NCBI RefSeq assembly: GCF_038181555.1
Contig: NZ_JBBWUA010000015.1
Coordinates: 6,396-70,395 of the forward strand
Direction: 5' to 3'
Length of the DNA stretch: 64,000 nt
From: Desulfitobacterium sp038181555
GTDB lineage: Bacteria > Bacillota > Desulfitobacteriia > Desulfitobacteriales > Desulfitobacteriaceae
Positions 52,242 through 61,220 of the stretch are shown piece after piece; position 1 is the stretch's first letter, and each line of letters opens with the position of its first letter. The notes beneath the pieces were generated by a model. It worked only from the letters and a program-made list of their open reading frames with translations, was not told the origin of the DNA and ran no database searches. A program made the translations under genes and the position numbers.

Positions 52242-54503
52242 ATGGCTTTACCCAACGCACTTGCAGATATTTTCCACCATAAACAGAAATCGTATAAGAT
52301 GGTTCTAATTTCGGCTTTGCTTGAAGAGATGGGAGAAACTCCGCGGGAAGTATCTCTTACCAATGTGATTGACCGATTTCAACAATCTATGGCGGATCGG
52401 GAAAGTAACGACATGCCCGTAGATGACCCCCCAGCAAATTTAGGCAAGAGCTGGCAAAGCCTTACGCCTGGGCAAATGCGGACGGTGGTTAATAATCCTA
52501 TAACAGCCTTAGAAAAGATGATCTTGGTAGATAACGCCCAGGAGCGAATTCGTTTCCGTCCCGAAATAGCTAAGCTGTTGAATCCATCAGTCATAAGGGA
52601 TTTAAGATCAGAAGCCGATCGCGAAACGGAACTGTATTATCGTAATCGAGGTATTTTTAGTGTTTCTCTTCGTGATCTTCTTGCCCAAGTTATGAACAAC
52701 TATCACCAAGCCAAAACTCAACCTTTCAGCGGGCATTTGATTGGCACAATAATGAGACAAACCTTACCCAACGAGCTTCGCAGACTTCCTTACTTGAAGA
52801 GTAGTACCTACAAGATTCAAGGTTCAGTGGGAATGGGGAACTGGGCTACGATACCTTGGCTAGCCATTTTGGACAAAAGAATTACTCAGTCCACGCAACG
52901 TGGAGAGTATGTGGTTTATCTGTTTTCGGAAGATATGAGGTATTTGTACCTTACCCTGAACCAAGGTGTAACCATCCCCTTGCAACAGGGGCGAAAAGAA
53001 GGTTACGAGTATCTAAAGGATAAGGTTAAAGAGATCAGAGAATTGCTTCCTTTAGAGAACATGACAAAAGACTCTTCAATCGAGTTGACTTCTTCTGGAA
53101 TAGGACGAGACTATCAGGTTTCGACCATTGCCTACATTCGTTACGAAAAAGAGAATATGCCCGATGACGAGACGCTTATTTCCGACTTGAAGAACATGGT
53201 GGATAATTACTCCTTATTTGTCCAGCACCATTTAGAGGGGAAAAGTTTAGAGAATCCCCCCATTAAAGAGACTATACTTAAGGAAAAGGCGGCGGAGGAG
53301 AATGCTATGGTATCGCCCGCTCAAACTATAGAAGTGATTAGTGCTTTTATCAAGGACAAAGGATTTTACTTTCCTCCAGGTATGATCGAGAGTTTTTTTC
53401 TTTCGATTAAAACCAAACCCTTTGTGATCCTTGCTGGGATATCGGGTACAGGGAAAACGAAACTTGTGCAGCTTTTTGCTGAAGCCATAGGTGCTACGGA
53501 GAAAAATGGGCAGTTTCATTTGATTCCTGTCCGACCGGATTGGAATGATCCTTCAGATCTATTGGGATATCATGATCTTTCTGGGGTGTTCAAACCGGGT
53601 AAGCTTACGCAGATTTTCTGGGAGGCCTCTCAACCGGATAATCAGGCGAAGCCATACTTTGTCTGCTTGGATGAAATGAATCTAGCCAGAGTCGAACACT
53701 ATTTCAGTGATCTATTAAGTGTCATGGAAACACGCCGCTGGGATGAAGGGAAGATTTGCACGGGCTCCCTGATAGAAGCAAGGGATCTCTCCGTACTCAC
53801 TCATCATTCAAGGTCGCTTACTATCCCTGAGAGTTTAAACGACTTAGGAATCCCTCAGAATGTTTATATCTTTGGGACAGTCAATATGGATGAGACGACT
53901 CATCCATTTAGTAAGAAGGTATTGGATCGCGCTCAAACCTTAGAATTTGACGATATTGTTCTCGACCAATACCCTGAATTAACAGAGAGTTCGACGAAGA
54001 CTACTGCTGCCCCAGACTTAAAGGTATCGAACACTTTTCTGATCAGCGAGTATCTCTCAATTAAGGATGCCTTTCCGGGGTTTGAAGCACTGATAAAAAG
54101 AACCACAAAACAGCTTGTAGAAATCAACGAAGTCCTTGAAGAAGTTCATGCTCATATTGGGTTTAGAGTGAGGGATACCATCAGTTTTTACATGGTTTAT
54201 AATGAGCGTTTTCAGCTGCTCTCCGAAAATGACGCCTTTGATCTGCAGTTACTACAGAAAATTCTGCCCCGCCTACAAGGGAGCCACTCTTCTTTAAAGA
54301 GAGTGCTCATTGGGCTCATGGAGATTGCCATTGGTAAGAAACTTAATATTGAGGAATACATGGAAGATGCCGCGGAACTTTATTTGGTGTACGCAAGAGG
54401 GAAGACCGCACCGGCAGCCCGTTATCCCCAGAGTGCGCGCAAAATTGCCTATATGCTGCGGAGGTTAGAAGAAGATGGTTTCACCTCATTCTGGCTTACA
54501 TAA
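52242..54503 (+). CDS. McrB-like AAA+ GTPase with MrcB N-terminal domain (DUF3578)
   Basis: A 753-residue motor subunit of a type IV-like restriction system. An N-terminal helical region is followed by an MrcB_N/DUF3578 domain (about 170-340: YKIQGSVGMGNWATIPWLAI, YVVYLFSEDMRYLYLTLNQG) that probably reads modified DNA. The AAA+ domain has Walker A GISGTGKT (about 399-406), Walker B CLDEMNLARVEHYFSD and the sensor FGTVNMDETTHPFSKKVLDRA in outline. The ATG at 52242 has GGAGG 9 bases upstream; the longer frame runs back through the terminator. It overlaps its nuclease partner gene. Confidence 0.9.
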   Translation: MALPNALADIFHHKQKSYKMVLISALLEEMGETPREVSLTNVIDRFQQSMADRESNDMPVDDPPANLGKSWQSLTPGQMRTVVNNPITALEKMILVDNAQERIRFRPEIAKLLNPSVIRDLRSEADRETELYYRNRGIFSVSLRDLLAQVMNNYHQAKTQPFSGHLIGTIMRQTLPNELRRLPYLKSSTYKIQGSVGMGNWATIPWLAILDKRITQSTQRGEYVVYLFSEDMRYLYLTLNQGVTIPLQQGRKEGYEYLKDKVKEIRELLPLENMTKDSSIELTSSGIGRDYQVSTIAYIRYEKENMPDDETLISDLKNMVDNYSLFVQHHLEGKSLENPPIKETILKEKAAEENAMVSPAQTIEVISAFIKDKGFYFPPGMIESFFLSIKTKPFVILAGISGTGKTKLVQLFAEAIGATEKNGQFHLIPVRPDWNDPSDLLGYHDLSGVFKPGKLTQIFWEASQPDNQAKPYFVCLDEMNLARVEHYFSDLLSVMETRRWDEGKICTGSLIEARDLSVLTHHSRSLTIPESLNDLGIPQNVYIFGTVNMDETTHPFSKKVLDRAQTLEFDDIVLDQYPELTESSTKTTAAPDLKVSNTFLISEYLSIKDAFPGFEALIKRTTKQLVEINEVLEEVHAHIGFRVRDTISFYMVYNERFQLLSENDAFDLQLLQKILPRLQGSHSSLKRVLIGLMEIAIGKKLNIEEYMEDAAELYLVYARGKTAPAARYPQSARKIAYMLRRLEEDGFTSFWLT

Positions 54504-56934
54504 AGAGAGTGTTGAGCTTCTGCGCATAGAGACCAACCTCTTTGACCTCTATATCAAGGGTAAACCTTATCACCCAACGGTTGAGGCCTTGCAATTGCAT
54601 CGGGAATCCGATGAAGTATGGGTGGAGGCTACATTGGACGTTACTCCTGCCCCCAGTCTGAATATTGATGGGGTATACATCTTCTCGCCTATCCAAGGTC
54701 AGATAATTGAGCAAGGGAAAGAACCGATCTATCCCTTATTTTACGAAAACCAGACCTATCTATTGGTTGTGGAGAAAAAGAAGGATGTGGAACTTTCTTT
54801 TTACCATGAGAACATGCATTTGCGGCGAGACGTCAAACCACTAGGTAAAAATATTCTCTCGGGAAATTTAAACTTTCGCAGTGAAGTTGGCTATACTGAA
54901 CTTGAGATTCGGCTTAATGGTCATGTGCTCTTGAGTATCCGCCTTGAAATCTTTCCTGTTAAACTGGATTACCGACGGGATTACTATATGCTTCTCTCTG
55001 AAATCAATGAGCAGATCTATAATTTAGCCTTTGATTTTCTGCGTAGGACTTATCAACTTTCAGGACTAAAGGAAACTCCCAATCAAAGTCTCACTGAATT
55101 CTTTGCTATACTCAGGGTGATTTTTCAGCAGCTTACCAGCGCCGTGGAACATATCCGGGCCACTCCTCATCATCGACTTATCACACGCCAAGAGATCCGA
55201 CGGGTTGAACAAGTAAAACGGGCTGGGAAAGCGAATCGCTCCTTCTTGGCCAAGCATCCTGAAAAGTTAATGCATCATCCTCAAGGGGGTGCTATCACCA
55301 TCCATGGGGAGCATTATACGCCCACTCATTTGCTGGAGACTCGACGCCAAATTGATTTTGATACCCCAGAAAATCGTTTCCTCCGCTGGATGCTTTTAAG
55401 GATCCAAGGAAAGTTGAAAGATATTCGCGTGCGGATCACCCAACGTGAGCGCAACAATAACGAACCTCTGGATCGCCAGCTGTTAAACCAGATCGATGAT
55501 ATGCAAAAACATCTCAACCGTCTATCTTCAACGGGATTCTTGAGTGAGGTTGGAGAAATGAAGCAAATCTCCATCACCTTAGTGCTGCAAATGGCTCCAG
55601 GTTATCGCGATGTCTATCGTTACTACTTAATGCTCATGAAGGGATTGTCCATCCAAGGGGATTTATTCCGTTTATCTTTAAAGGATTTAGCACAGTTATA
55701 TGAATACTGGTGCTTCTTAAAGCTGCATAGCCTTCTCAAGCAGAAATATGAACTTATCCGTCAAGATATCATTCGCGTTCATCGTAATGGACTTTTTGTT
55801 ACTTTAGATAAGTCTCGGAAGGCCAGTGTTACTTATCGAAATCCATTGAATGGGGAGCACTTTACCCTTTTTTACAATTCTCTTCCTAGTGAAGACGCTT
55901 CTGACTTCCCTACAGTAAACCAGCGCCCGGATAACGTATTAACTCTTAAGAAAGAGAACTCTCCCTTCGAATATAAGTACATTTTTGATGCAAAGTATCG
56001 TTTGAATCCCGCCTATCCGGGAACACAATACCAAGAAAAGTATGAAGGACCTGGTCCCGAGGAAGACGATATTAATACGATGCATCGCTATCGGGATGCC
56101 ATCGTTTATGCTAACCAGCGGCCCTCTGAACGGAGTCGTTCTGAGTATGAGCGCAGCATGTTCGGAGCCTATGTCTTGTTCCCGTATCCCGATGAGGATA
56201 AATATCGAGAGCATAAGTTTTATAAAAGTATCAAAAAAGTCAATATTGGGGCTTTTCCCTTTCTCCCGAATTCAACGCGTCTAGTGGAGGAATTTCTTGA
56301 TGAGCTCATTTTAGATAGTCCCGAAAAAGCCTATGAGCGATCCACTAGACCTAGGGGAACGAGTAAGTATTATGAGGATAAACTTCAAGGGAAAAATGTC
56401 ATTGTGGGTTCAATGCGGGATAGAGATCAGTTGGATATCTGCTTGAATGAGTATATGTATTGGATACCCCTAAAGTTTCTTGCTCGGGAACAAAAGCTAC
56501 TCACCGAATTGGAATGGCTTGGGCTTTATCAATCGAAAAAGGCATTTGGACCTCAAGCTTGTGGAATTTATAGGTATGGGAAAATTGTATCCTGGCAAGT
56601 AGTTAGACGTTACGAAATCAAAGCTCGACCTCCACGTCCAGGAACAGACAAAGAGCTTTATGTTCTTTTTGAAATTGAGTCTTGGGAAAAACGAGAGAGA
56701 CCCATCAAGCCAGGAGAGCGTGGTATCTATACTCATCTATTTACATCGAAGTATATATTCGATCGTGCCGAGGAAATTGCGGAGCTTAAGCTGGAAAATG
56801 ATGAGCAACTGAAAGATTGGCGGGAGAAGCGTCGCCTAGGAAGAGTCCAAGTAGAATTAGATGATCATTATGTGGATAAGGCTAAAAGAGTTATCGCTCT
56901 TAATGTAGTGGATAAGCAAGACAAGGACGCATAA
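54475..56934 (+). CDS. McrC-like DUF2357 / PD-(D/E)XK nuclease partner
   Basis: An 819-residue partner subunit. Residues about 1-420 form the DUF2357 helical and beta region, including FLRWMLLRIQGKLKDIR. The nuclease core has RPDNVLTL (Asp near 484) and YKYIFDAKYRL (about 503-511), a D-xn-DxK pattern. The C-terminal region (about 650-780: CGIYRYGKIVSWQVVRRYEI, GERGIYTHLFTSKYIFDRA) looks like an added small beta domain, perhaps PUA/EVE-like, that could recognise DNA or RNA. It overlaps the McrB-like gene by 29 bases. The pair probably cuts modified DNA driven by GTP. Confidence 0.86.
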   Translation: MVSPHSGLHKESVELLRIETNLFDLYIKGKPYHPTVEALQLHRESDEVWVEATLDVTPAPSLNIDGVYIFSPIQGQIIEQGKEPIYPLFYENQTYLLVVEKKKDVELSFYHENMHLRRDVKPLGKNILSGNLNFRSEVGYTELEIRLNGHVLLSIRLEIFPVKLDYRRDYYMLLSEINEQIYNLAFDFLRRTYQLSGLKETPNQSLTEFFAILRVIFQQLTSAVEHIRATPHHRLITRQEIRRVEQVKRAGKANRSFLAKHPEKLMHHPQGGAITIHGEHYTPTHLLETRRQIDFDTPENRFLRWMLLRIQGKLKDIRVRITQRERNNNEPLDRQLLNQIDDMQKHLNRLSSTGFLSEVGEMKQISITLVLQMAPGYRDVYRYYLMLMKGLSIQGDLFRLSLKDLAQLYEYWCFLKLHSLLKQKYELIRQDIIRVHRNGLFVTLDKSRKASVTYRNPLNGEHFTLFYNSLPSEDASDFPTVNQRPDNVLTLKKENSPFEYKYIFDAKYRLNPAYPGTQYQEKYEGPGPEEDDINTMHRYRDAIVYANQRPSERSRSEYERSMFGAYVLFPYPDEDKYREHKFYKSIKKVNIGAFPFLPNSTRLVEEFLDELILDSPEKAYERSTRPRGTSKYYEDKLQGKNVIVGSMRDRDQLDICLNEYMYWIPLKFLAREQKLLTELEWLGLYQSKKAFGPQACGIYRYGKIVSWQVVRRYEIKARPPRPGTDKELYVLFEIESWEKRERPIKPGERGIYTHLFTSKYIFDRAEEIAELKLENDEQLKDWREKRRLGRVQVELDDHYVDKAKRVIALNVVDKQDKDA

Positions 56935-57500
56935 GGTTTGTCTTTAGCTTAGCGAAATCTGATAATTGAGCAGGCAGACGGCTAATGAAGTAAGTCATTG
57001 ATGAAGGAAAGAGAGCAAATGGTTACAATATCTGAAACAATCAGCAGAATTGACGAAAGTGTTGGAGCACTCCTAGGCACGTGCAGGTGGAACATCACCT
57101 ACACGTAACAGACTGTCCGCGACGACATTTTCATTATACAACGCTACCCGTTTCTGCACAGGCAAAGCGCCTGTGCCACGGATAAAGTGGGTGTAACAGG
57201 GCATCGCCGAGATCTCAGACTGTTCAGCTTTACGTAGAAGGATATTCAGCCTATTTCTGACCTAGGCAATGGAAAGGACTGTTCGAGTACTAACTATGCG
57301 GATTGCTTTTCTGGTAATATCCGGGTTGCTTCCGGTTGATTAGGGTTTGGTGTTTAGAATTCAGTAAAAAACGAAGCATAGCGCATGTGTAGGAAGAAAA
57401 AGCCTCGCATGCGCTTTTTAATTTCCCCTATAAAAGAAGACGGCAGACGGACCATTATCGTGAACCTTGCCGCTGCTTGAGATAGGGGGAAAAGAACAGG
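56935..57500. other. Debris-like spacer with several hairpins
   Basis: No intact gene. A short frame from 57001 (MKEREQMVTISETISRIDES...) stops after about 35 codons and may be a gene remnant. Hairpins: ACGTGCAGGTG/CACCTACACGT (57079-57106, one mismatch), GCACAGGC/GCCTGTGC (57156-57176), and AGCGCATG/CATGCGCT with a T-run ending near 57420, a possible terminator. Confidence 0.5.
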
Positions 57501-57668
57501 ATGCTTGATTATAAAAAGATGTATTTTCAACTTGCAGCTAAAGTCGCTGATGCCATGGATATCCTTTCAAAGGCTCAGCAGGAGGGAGAAGCGGAATTCA
57601 TGACTGAAGAGCAGTCTCTCGGTATGAAAGTCATCGCAATAAAAGAGGAAGACAGTCCATCAGAATAA
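57501..57668 (+). CDS. 55-residue helical protein
   Basis: A small frame from ATG behind AAGAACAGG. It encodes MLDYKKMYFQLAAKVADAMD followed by ILSKAQQEGEAEFM, a charged amphipathic helical protein of the kind often found in phage regions of clostridia. No function is known. It sits in the debris zone, next to a phage-gene remnant. Confidence 0.5.
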   Translation: MLDYKKMYFQLAAKVADAMDILSKAQQEGEAEFMTEEQSLGMKVIAIKEEDSPSE

Positions 57669-57714
57669 AGAGGAGCCGCACATGGTTATGTGTAGCTTTA
57701 GCGGTAAAACAAAT

Positions 57715-57756
57715 GCCAGTCCCAAATACGAAGGCGCCTTCGTATTTGGGACTGGC
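57715..57756. repeat. 42-bp perfect palindrome without loop
   Basis: 21 bases (GCCAGTCCCAAATACGAAGGC in outline) are followed directly by their exact reverse complement. A short T-containing tail follows (TTGTATTTC). It could act as a terminator, a cruciform or a repeat element; it shares AATACGAAG with the hairpin at 41056-41109. Confidence 0.85.
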
Positions 57757-57777
57757 TTGTATTTCGAGAGGAAGGAT

Positions 57778-57808
57778 TTCAGTTGCTTACAAATTGTAAG
57801 CAACTGAA
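57778..57808. repeat. 13-bp inverted repeat abutting the phage-gene remnant
   Basis: TTCAGTTGCTTAC / GTAAGCAACTGAA with a five-base loop; the right arm ends exactly where homology to the BRO-type remnant begins. Confidence 0.75.
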
Positions 57809-57975
57809 TTGAAAGCTGCAGATGGAAAACGTTATAATGCGGATGTGGCAAATACAGAGGAACTTTTGCGCATTATACAGTCTATTCCGTCGCTGAAAGC
57901 TGAACCATTCAAAATGTGGCTTGCTCAGGTTGGACGCGAGAGGATTAACCAGCGATTACAGGCAATTCAAGTACC
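57809..57975 (+). pseudogene. Remnant of a BRO-N/DinD-type phage antirepressor-like gene
   Basis: An in-frame fragment LKAADGKRYNADVANTEELL, then RIIQSIPSLKAEPFKMWLAQ and VGRERI, matches the middle of BRO-N/DinD-like proteins. RERI is then joined directly to NQRLQAIQ, which in full proteins lies some 30 residues later, so there is an internal deletion. Both ends of the gene are missing. Confidence 0.7.
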
Positions 57976-58128
57976 CTTCCTCTTCTTCCCAATCTCTGAT
58001 GTATTCCCAAGATAATCAGGCTTGATATTCACTTCCGGCTCGTACTTGTACCCGTTGATCATGGAGGAGACGGTGATAGCTACGTTTATTGAATTCGTTT
58101 CAATAGTCTCAATAATAAAGGCCTTTGC
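57967..58128 (-). pseudogene. Short C-terminal gene fragment of unknown family
   Basis: A minus-strand frame without a plausible start reads AKAFIIETIETNSINVAITV, then SSMINGYKYEPEVNIKPDYL, and ends at a stop. Its protein-like composition suggests the tail of a lost gene. The rest of 58129-58206 has only a CGCCAT/ATGGCG palindrome near 58167-58180. Confidence 0.35.
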
Positions 58129-58206
58129 TTAATACCTTATAGATCTGCATTATTGTTGTAAATTATTCGCCATCCATGGCGATTAGCCGATTAGCCAAGA
58201 GGACTC

Positions 58207-59379
58207 CTACAAGCTTCTGAGTGCGTCAATGGGGTTTAATCGACTTGCCTTTCTGGCCGGCAGATATCCGAAGACGATACCGACAAGGGCAGAGAACCCT
58301 ACGGCAAGGGCAATGGTCGATGGGGATATTGAAAAGCCCACGCCGATCAGTTTTGTAGCAAGATAGGCAACTAGACTACCTAGGATCAGGCCGATTAGAC
58401 CGCCAAACACCGAAAGGAAAATGGCTTCAACAATAAATTGAACTTGGATCGTATTGGGAGTTGCCCCTAAAGCCTTGCGCAGACCAATTTCTGTTGTCCG
58501 TTCTGTTATAGATACAAGCATCATATTCATAATACCGATCCCACCGACAACCAGCGATATTGCGGCAATCCCCGCCAGAAGCAGAGACATCATGGACATC
58601 ATGGATTGGAAGGAGGCGATCATTTCGCCCATATTAAAGATGTTGTAGGCATTGTCCTTGTAGTTAAAGGCCTGATTCAATACCCCTTTAATGTCAGTTA
58701 CTGTAGCGTCAGCTGCTTGAGTATCGACTAAAAACACATCGAGGCTCGTTATACTTTTTACGCCCAAGCTACGCAGGGCAGTTGTGTAAGGGATAATCAC
58801 TGAATCATTATTTGAGCCCATGCTGAATTGGCTCGATGGGGCAAGTGTGCCGATCACTGTATAGGTAGTGCCGTTAATCGTTAGGTTCTTGCCCACCGGG
58901 TTAACACCGTAAAAAAGTTCATGGACAATATTGCTGCCGATCACAGCCACTTGATTTTTGTTTTCTAAGTCAAGAATAGTGATCGCTCGACCCGATTTTA
59001 GTAAACTCGCATCCGTTTTAAAGAAAACTTCATTCTTGCCCTGTACCGTCGTATCTTCAAGGACCTTGTTGTTATAGATAATCCCGGTTTTCCCCGCAAC
59101 GGTTGGCGAAACTCCACTGGTATTGCTTATTTGGGCAATGCTCTGCAAGTCGCTTTGGCTAAGGCCTTGTTTGAGAGGGGTGCCCAGGGCGGTAATTGTG
59201 ATTTTATTGACGCCCAGGGTATTGACTTGATTGCTGATACTGTTGGAGGCTCCCTGAACGATTGTAATCAAGGCGATAATGGAGGCGACCCCGATGACAA
59301 TACCCAGCATGGTTAGGAATGAACGCAGTTTGTTGTTGACAATATTAGACCAAGACATTTTAATGCTTTCCAATAGCAT
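58207..59379 (-). CDS. MacB-type ABC transporter permease
   Basis: A 390-residue permease with an N-terminal helix (LRSFLTMLGIVIGVASIIALI), a large extracytoplasmic MacB_PCD domain (about 45-260) and a C-terminal FtsX block of three helices (SLLLAGIAAISLVVGGIGIMN, FGGLIGLILGSLVAYL, LAVGFSALVGIVFGYLPA). Such permeases work as mechanotransmitters exporting peptides, macrolides or lipids with a MacA-like adaptor. The start follows the ATPase gene by 4 bases. Last gene of the three-gene efflux operon. Confidence 0.92.
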   Translation of the reverse strand: MLLESIKMSWSNIVNNKLRSFLTMLGIVIGVASIIALITIVQGASNSISNQVNTLGVNKITITALGTPLKQGLSQSDLQSIAQISNTSGVSPTVAGKTGIIYNNKVLEDTTVQGKNEVFFKTDASLLKSGRAITILDLENKNQVAVIGSNIVHELFYGVNPVGKNLTINGTTYTVIGTLAPSSQFSMGSNNDSVIIPYTTALRSLGVKSITSLDVFLVDTQAADATVTDIKGVLNQAFNYKDNAYNIFNMGEMIASFQSMMSMMSLLLAGIAAISLVVGGIGIMNMMLVSITERTTEIGLRKALGATPNTIQVQFIVEAIFLSVFGGLIGLILGSLVAYLATKLIGVGFSISPSTIALAVGFSALVGIVFGYLPARKASRLNPIDALRSL

Positions 59380-59383
59380 CCTT

Positions 59384-60070
59384 TCACACCCCTTGCTCGG
59401 TTAGATACCCATCGAGAATATGAAGAATGCGCTTGGCGTGATGAGCAATATTAGTATCATGGGTAATCATAATAATTGTTTTCCCATCATGATTTAACTC
59501 TTCGAAAAGCTCCATGACCTGAGCCCCAGTTTTTTGATCCAAGGCACCGGTCGGTTCATCGGCAAGAATAATGGAGGGTTCCGTAACGAGTGCACGGGCA
59601 ATGGCGACACGTTGCTGTTGTCCGCCGGAAAGTTGAACCGGCAGGTTGCGCATTTTATCAGATAGTCCTACCCGCTCAAGCATCGTTTTAGCTCGCTCTT
59701 TCCGTTCAGAGGGGGATGCGCCCGAATAAATTAAGGGGAGTTCTACATTTTGCAGGGCGTTCATTCTTTGCAAGAGTTGGAAGTTCTGAAAGACAAAACC
59801 GATTTCTTTGTTGCGTACTTTGGCCAGCTCAACCTCATCTAAATCTTCAATATCATGATTCGTAAGCAGATATTTTCCTGAGGTCGGGACATCAAGACAA
59901 CCGATAATATTCATCATGGTCGATTTGCCTGAACCTGATGGACCAAGGAGTGCGACAAATTCACTTTGCTGAATCGATAGATTCACATTATGCAGAACCT
60001 CGATCTCTTCATCACTCATATAGTAGCTCTTACAAATATTTTGCATGGATAGGATTTCATCGTTCAACAC
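59384..60070 (-). CDS. MacB/LolD-type ABC transporter ATPase
   Basis: A 228-residue ATPase with Walker A GPSGSGKST, Q-loop FVFQNFQLLQRM, signature LSGGQQQRVAIARAL, Walker B SIILADEPTGALD and H-loop MITHDTNIA. The GTG at 60070 is preferred: TGGAGGT lies 7 bases upstream, inside the end of the adaptor gene (14-base overlap). The longer frame reads adaptor sequence in a different frame. It drives the permease encoded next. Confidence 0.92.
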   Translation of the reverse strand: MLNDEILSMQNICKSYYMSDEEIEVLHNVNLSIQQSEFVALLGPSGSGKSTMMNIIGCLDVPTSGKYLLTNHDIEDLDEVELAKVRNKEIGFVFQNFQLLQRMNALQNVELPLIYSGASPSERKERAKTMLERVGLSDKMRNLPVQLSGGQQQRVAIARALVTEPSIILADEPTGALDQKTGAQVMELFEELNHDGKTIIMITHDTNIAHHAKRILHILDGYLTEQGV

Positions 60071-60941
60071 GAGATCGACCTCCACTCTCACCATCAGCGA
60101 ACCCGGTAATGGGTGCTGGGGTAGCCTTGGGATAGAGAATGGTTTCTTCGCTGGCAACGCCGTCCTTAATTTCCACGATGGTGCCATCATTGATGCCGGT
60201 CGCGATTTCTGTTTTGACCGCTGCACCTGTGGCATCCTTTTTAAGAATAAAGGGCTTGTTCTGATCGTCAAATTGAATAGCTGCCATGGGCAGGGTGACA
60301 ACTCCGGTAGCCTGGTTATTCAAAAGCTTGACCTCTGCTGTCATGCCAATTTTGAGGTTAGCATCCTTGGCCAAATCAACGGTCGCTGTAAAAAATGTTA
60401 CGCCATTGGCAATTTGACCTTCTTTAGACAGGCTACTGATTTTGCCTTTGATTTCTTTATTGATGGCATCTATTCTAACGGTTGCATCCTTATTGACAGT
60501 TACAGAAGCAAGGTCGTATTCATCTACTTTGACTTTGGTTTCGAGGTTATTAAAATCAACGATATCTAATAGTTTCGTAGCTGGCATGATCTGGGCGTCT
60601 TCCTCGGCAGCCAGATTGATGACTTCCCCGGCGATTTTTGCTTTAAGCGTTTCACCTGTGGTCGTTTTGATTAGGATATCCCCGACCTTGACCCCATCTC
60701 CCTCACTCACGTTAATCTGAGAAAGCTGCATCATCTTATCCGCTGTAACCGTTTGGCGGTTTTTAGTGTCCACATTTCCTGTGAAGGAATAATAGGTTGT
60801 AATATCCCCCGTTTTAGCTAGGGTACTTTCATAAGGTAATTGTGTTGGCCGCATAAAATAGACTGAAATTACGGCTATAGCAATAACTATTATTCCGGCA
60901 GTAACCCATTTTAGCTTCTGTGATCTCTTTTTGGCACCCAT
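60057..60941 (-). CDS. MacA/HlyD-type membrane fusion adaptor
   Basis: A 294-residue membrane-anchored adaptor. One N-terminal helix (WVTAGIIVIAIAVISVYFM) is followed by a beta-barrel and lipoyl-like half (YYSFTGNVDTKNRQTV, VSEGDGVKVGDILI) and a C-terminal beta domain (GMTAEVKLL, VTLPMAAIQFDDQ). The coiled-coil hairpin of classical MacA is missing or very short, as is common in Gram-positive versions. The ATG at 60941 follows GGGGGT. First gene of the operon. Confidence 0.88.
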   Translation of the reverse strand: MGAKKRSQKLKWVTAGIIVIAIAVISVYFMRPTQLPYESTLAKTGDITTYYSFTGNVDTKNRQTVTADKMMQLSQINVSEGDGVKVGDILIKTTTGETLKAKIAGEVINLAAEEDAQIMPATKLLDIVDFNNLETKVKVDEYDLASVTVNKDATVRIDAINKEIKGKISSLSKEGQIANGVTFFTATVDLAKDANLKIGMTAEVKLLNNQATGVVTLPMAAIQFDDQNKPFILKKDATGAAVKTEIATGINDGTIVEIKDGVASEETILYPKATPAPITGFADGESGGRSRVER

Positions 60942-61220
60942 TGCAATTACCCCCATAGTTTTTGTAGGTAGATTTTATTTTAATAAACTTAGATTAACCT
61001 GATTCAGCGTCAAGTATTAGCTTGACCTCATTATCTATATAATATTGTGTCCTCTATAAAAGCTTGATTTTCTGAAGTTCTAAAAATAGAGACAAGTAGT
61101 AAGCATTAAATATAAGGATTTAACGAAAATTTAATGTTTTGTAAATAGGAGCTTAACTTTTCCTTGCTAGAATTGGGTAGCAAAGGTGATAAAGAGCATA
61201 CTTTTTTGAGGAGGCCGGTT

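Noticed and set aside
56935..57500. Insertion sequence or group II intron remnant
   Set aside because: Hairpins are present but no transposase or maturase fragment and no paired terminal repeats could be recognised.
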